Of a DNA stretch of 8,232 bases, positions 5,264 to 8,232 are shown piece by piece. The stretch's first letter is position 1. Each line of letters opens with the position of its first letter. Source of the stretch: JAXGVG01 sp040773965 (GTDB taxonomy: Bacteria > Pseudomonadota > Alphaproteobacteria > UBA9219); the NCBI GenBank assembly GCA_040773965.1, contig JAXGVG010000083.1:1-8232 (forward strand), read 5' to 3'. The position numbers and the translations under genes are program-made. Under the pieces are notes generated by a model. It did not search any database. It had not been told where the DNA came from and saw only the letters and a program-made list of their open reading frames with translations.

Positions 5264-6160
5264 ATGAGAAAAAAAAGGAAAAAGCTGTCGGCGTTTCTTT
5301 TGCTGGCCTTTGCGGCGGGTTGCGGCCTTATGTGGCTTGTCCTGACCAAAGCGCCAGAAATAAAGGAACTCGCGGGCCGCGCCGGGCGTTACGTCGAACG
5401 GGCCTTGTCGAGGGAACGGGGGGCAGGGATGGCGCCGCCGTCCGTTTCGGTGCGTTTTCCTCCTCTGCCGAAGCGTCCGGACGTGTTTCCCGTTGAGCCG
5501 GAAAAGCCGCGCCTTGCCATCGTCATCGACGATTTGGGGCCGAACCCGTCCCTGACCGCAGAAGCCATACGGCTTCCCGCTGCCGTGACCTTGTCTTTTT
5601 TTCCATACGGGCCGGAAATCGGGGATCAGGTTCGCCGCGCGCACGATGCGGGTCACGAAGTGTTGTTGCACATGCCCATGGAGCCGCTGGGTTCCGCCGA
5701 TCCGGGACCGGGGGCTTTGACGACGAACCTTCAGCCGGGTGAAATCAAAGCGCGGCTGGAAAAGGCCCTGGCCGGTTTTTCCGGATACGACGGCGTGAAC
5801 AATCACATGGGCAGCAAGTTTACGACGGATCGCGCGAGGATGGCCGTTGTGATGGAAACGCTTAGAGAAAGAGGTCTTTATTTCCTCGATTCCCGCACGA
5901 ATCCGGCTTCGGCCGGCGAGACGATCGCCCGTGAAAGCGGGGTCCTGGCGGCTTCAAGGCACGTTTTTCTAGACAACGACGTCAAGCCGGAAGCGGTTCG
6001 GGACAAACTGCAACAAGCCATAGCTCTTGCGCGCCGTGACGGAAGCGCCATCGCCATCGGCCATCCTCACCCTGCTGTACTCAAGGTCTTGGCGGCGGAA
6101 TTGTTCGAGCTGGAAAATCAAGGGGTTGTTTTGGCGCCTGTGCGCGATCTTGTGCATTAG
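5264..6160 (+). CDS. Divergent polysaccharide deacetylase family protein, membrane-anchored
   Basis: The product is 298 residues. The N-terminus is basic (MRKKRKK) followed by a hydrophobic segment (about 8-28) without a clear cleavage site, so it is probably a signal anchor with the rest in the periplasm. A Pro-rich linker (57-82) precedes a catalytic-type domain: LAIVIDDLG (84-92), SFFPYG (111-116), HEVLLHMPMEP (131-141), NNHMGSKFT (179-187), FLDSRT (207-212) and IGHPHP (265-270). These are the landmarks of the divergent polysaccharide deacetylase family (Pfam Polysacc_deac_2, formerly DUF610), with the Asp-Asp and His residues of the NodB-like metal site present. The substrate in this family is not well established; an envelope glycan is plausible. 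The start is limited by an in-frame TAG 12 bases upstream; the ribosome binding site (GCGGG) is weak and unusually close to the ATG. No clear terminator separates it from metE, so some read-through is possible. Confidence 0.9.
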   Translation: MRKKRKKLSAFLLLAFAAGCGLMWLVLTKAPEIKELAGRAGRYVERALSRERGAGMAPPSVSVRFPPLPKRPDVFPVEPEKPRLAIVIDDLGPNPSLTAEAIRLPAAVTLSFFPYGPEIGDQVRRAHDAGHEVLLHMPMEPLGSADPGPGALTTNLQPGEIKARLEKALAGFSGYDGVNNHMGSKFTTDRARMAVVMETLRERGLYFLDSRTNPASAGETIARESGVLAASRHVFLDNDVKPEAVRDKLQQAIALARRDGSAIAIGHPHPAVLKVLAAELFELENQGVVLAPVRDLVH

Positions 6161-6232
6161 AAGAAAAGGGTGCCGACAGGATGAACGGTCTTTGCCCTTT
6201 GATGAAACAGAATATTTACTAAATGCTGATAA

Positions 6233-6249
6233 ACCCCTGCCCAAGGGGT
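6233..6249 (+). promoter_or_regulatory. Hairpin covering the metE ribosome binding site
   Basis: ACCCCT (6233-6238) and AGGGGT (6244-6249) form a perfect 6-bp stem with a 5-base loop (GCCCA). The 3' arm is the Shine-Dalgarno region of metE, 5 bases before the ATG at 6255, so the folded form would hide it. The rest of the 94-base leader (6161-6254) has a further possible stem, AAAGGG/CCCTTT (6165-6170 and 6195-6200). I recognise no known methionine or cobalamin riboswitch. A regulatory role is inference. Confidence 0.45.
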
Positions 6250-6254
6250 GAGTT

Positions 6255-8232
6255 ATGGCCATTGCCACAGTCTTGGGTTTTCCACGCATCGGAAGAGGGC
6301 GCGAGCTTAAGTCCGCGCTGGAGCTTTACTGGAAAGGGGAAATGCCCGAGTCCGGGCTTCTTCAAACGGCGGCGGATCTGCGCGCGGCGCAGTGGAAAAC
6401 GCTCAAAGACGCAGGAATGGCGCACATTCCTTGCAACGATTTCTCTCTTTACGATCACGTTCTGGATATGTCGGCCCTCTTTGGGACGGTGCCGGAACGG
6501 TACCAATGGCGGGGCGGCACGGTTGACCTTCCGGCGTATTTCGCCATGGCCCGGGGGGCGCAGAAGGAAGGGATCGATGTTCCGGCCATGGAAATGACGA
6601 AATGGTTCGACACGAACTATCACTACATCGTGCCCGAGTTCTCCGCAAAGCAGGATTTCAGGGTTTCGTGGAACAAGCCCGTCGACGAATTCAACGAAGC
6701 CAAGGCGCAAGGCATTCCGGCAAGGCCGGTGCTGATCGGTCCTGTCACGTATCTTCTTCTCGGCAAAAGGATCGACGGCGGATCGACGGTCGAACTGCTG
6801 GACCGTTTGTTGCCCGCTTATGTTGATGTGCTGCGGAAGCTTGAAGAGGCCGGGGCCGGGTGGGTTCAGTTGGACGAACCGGCTCTTGCGACGGATCTGG
6901 ACGTTTCGATTCAGAATGCGTACACGCGGGCGTACAGCTATTTGCGGGAATCCTCGAAACTCAAGCTGTTCGTGGCCAGTTATTTCGGTTCGCTTGGCGC
7001 GAACGCCGAAACGGCCATTCAGTTGCCGGTCGACGCCCTGCACATCGATCTTGTGCGCGACGCGGAACAGATGGATGCCGTTCTTGAGGATTTTTCTTCG
7101 TCCATGATTTTGTCGCTTGGCGTTGTCGATGGGCGAAATATCTGGCGCAACAATCTCGAAGTTTCGCTGCAACTTCTTGAAAAAGCGGCGAAAAAGATCG
7201 GCCGGGACCGCGTGTGGGTAAGCTCGTCGTGCTCGCTTATGCACGTGCCTTACGATCTTGAGCTGGAAACCCGGATGGATACGGAATTGAAAAGCTGGAT
7301 GGCCTTCGCCTGTCAAAAGGCCGGGGAAATCGCCGCGCTGGCCCGGGCCCTGAACGAAGGACGCCACGTGATCGCCGAAACGCTGGTTGCCAGCGCGCAG
7401 GCGGCCGTGTCGCGCCGCACGGCAAAGCGCATCCACGATTCAGCCGTGCAGGAACGTTTGCACGAGCAACCGCTGGAAGGGGCCGGGCGCTCGGCCGCTT
7501 TTGCCATCCGGCAGGAAAAACAACGCATAAAACTCAATTTTCCGCTTTATCCCACGACGACCATCGGCTCGTTCCCGCAGACGGCCGAGGTTCGAAAGGC
7601 CCGCTCCGATTTCAAAAAAGGCCGAATGGCGGCAGGCGCTTACGAGGCTTTTTTGCGGGAACAGATAAAGGCAGCCATCGCCTTTCAGGAGGAAATAGGG
7701 CTTGACGTTCTGGTGCACGGCGAATTCGAACGCACCGACATGGTCGAATATTTCGGCGAACAGCTTGAGGGCTTTGCCTTTACCCGGAACGGCTGGGTCC
7801 AGTCCTATGGATCGCGCTGCGTCAAGCCGCCGGTCATTTTCGGCGACGTGTGGCGTCCCAAGCCGATGACCGTTCACTGGTCGCAATACGCCCAAAGCCT
7901 GACGGAAAAACCCGTCAAGGGCATGTTGACCGGACCGGTGACGATTCTTCAGTGGTCTTTCGTCCGTGACGATCAGCCCCGGAAAGTCACGGCGCACCAA
8001 ATCGCGCTGGCTTTACAGGATGAAGTTCTGGACCTTGAACGAGCCGGGATCGATGTCATCCAGATCGACGAGCCTGCTTTCCGCGAGGGCTTGCCCTTGC
8101 GGCGGCTCGAATGGCGGGACTACCTGTCATGGGCCGTGCAGGCGTTTCGTCTCTGTTCCATGGGTGTGAAGGACGAGACGCAGATTCATACGCATATGTG
8201 CTATTCGGAGTTCAACGACATTATTTCGTCGA
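6255..8232 (+). CDS. metE: Cobalamin-independent methionine synthase MetE (3' end outside window)
   Basis: The frame is open from ATG at 6255 to the window edge, giving 659 residues of a protein usually about 750-770 long, so roughly the last 95 are missing. MetE transfers a methyl group from 5-methyltetrahydrofolate (polyglutamate) to homocysteine, the last step of methionine synthesis, in the cytoplasm. The N-terminal barrel begins MAIATVLGFPRIGRGRELK and includes MTKWFDTNYHY and QLDEPAL. The catalytic C-terminal barrel begins at IGSFPQT (437-443) and has HGEFERTDMVEYF (488-500), LTGPVT and QIDEPAFREG (603-612). The zinc ligands His647 and Cys649 are present in HTHMCYSEF, with Glu and the second Cys expected beyond or near the edge. 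The family's usual second Cys of CYCEF is Ser here; that residue is not a zinc ligand. The Shine-Dalgarno AGGGGTG is 5 bases before the ATG and lies in a hairpin. Confidence 0.97.
   Translation, partial: MAIATVLGFPRIGRGRELKSALELYWKGEMPESGLLQTAADLRAAQWKTLKDAGMAHIPCNDFSLYDHVLDMSALFGTVPERYQWRGGTVDLPAYFAMARGAQKEGIDVPAMEMTKWFDTNYHYIVPEFSAKQDFRVSWNKPVDEFNEAKAQGIPARPVLIGPVTYLLLGKRIDGGSTVELLDRLLPAYVDVLRKLEEAGAGWVQLDEPALATDLDVSIQNAYTRAYSYLRESSKLKLFVASYFGSLGANAETAIQLPVDALHIDLVRDAEQMDAVLEDFSSSMILSLGVVDGRNIWRNNLEVSLQLLEKAAKKIGRDRVWVSSSCSLMHVPYDLELETRMDTELKSWMAFACQKAGEIAALARALNEGRHVIAETLVASAQAAVSRRTAKRIHDSAVQERLHEQPLEGAGRSAAFAIRQEKQRIKLNFPLYPTTTIGSFPQTAEVRKARSDFKKGRMAAGAYEAFLREQIKAAIAFQEEIGLDVLVHGEFERTDMVEYFGEQLEGFAFTRNGWVQSYGSRCVKPPVIFGDVWRPKPMTVHWSQYAQSLTEKPVKGMLTGPVTILQWSFVRDDQPRKVTAHQIALALQDEVLDLERAGIDVIQIDEPAFREGLPLRRLEWRDYLSWAVQAFRLCSMGVKDETQIHTHMCYSEFNDIISS

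Noticed and set aside
4814..5806. Minus-strand open frame of 330 codons
   Set aside because: It lies opposite two well-supported plus-strand genes and a strong terminator; its composition is Arg/Gly/Pro-rich as expected of a shadow frame.
6161..6254. SAM-II or other SAM riboswitch in the metE leader
   Set aside because: A short GCTGATAAACC segment recalls part of the SAM-II core, but the P1 stem and the second conserved strand are not present. I could not assemble a known fold.
6219..7436. Minus-strand open frame of 405 codons
   Set aside because: It is antisense to metE, which is clearly recognised across the same span.

Overview
The window looks like chromosomal DNA from a proteobacterium, most likely an alphaproteobacterium. 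This rests on the L27, ObgE and L21 sequences as I recognise them, a divergent polysaccharide deacetylase of the proteobacterial type, G+C that looks like the upper 50s by eye, and a tRNA-Arg(ACG) with its CCA encoded. The assignment below class level is open.

Left part (1-3856), all on the minus strand. A glycosyltransferase family 2 protein (3098-3856) is followed by the ribosome cluster rplU-rpmA-obgE (2976 down to 1333), which has its own TTGACA promoter candidate. Downstream lie two exported proteins of unknown function (566-1255 and 1-423, the second cut by the window edge). They share one motif, a Cys-Gly pair then DGN-x-TL-x-RDPR-x-D at nearly the same residue positions, so they are probably tandem paralogues. 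A rho-independent terminator separates them.

Middle part (3857-4831). This is gene-poor. It holds a 365-base stretch without a credible gene, then tRNA-Arg(ACG) on the plus strand. Starting at the tRNA 3' end are three copies of a 20-base hairpin-forming repeat (one inverted, two direct), followed by a frameshifted GIY-YIG nuclease gene. I read this as the remains of a small repeat plus GIY-YIG unit inserted at the tRNA end; it is the most unusual part of the window.

Right part (4832-8232), all on the plus strand. A 110-residue His/Pro-rich secreted protein has its own promoter candidate and a strong terminator. Next is a membrane-anchored divergent polysaccharide deacetylase-like protein (5264-6160), then metE, cobalamin-independent methionine synthase. 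metE is intact at its 5' end, cut by the window end, and has a small hairpin over its ribosome binding site.

I do not see a complete new multi-gene system here. The candidates for something undescribed are the repeat/GIY-YIG remnant at the tRNA, the pair of RDPR-motif exported proteins, and the hairpin at the metE start.
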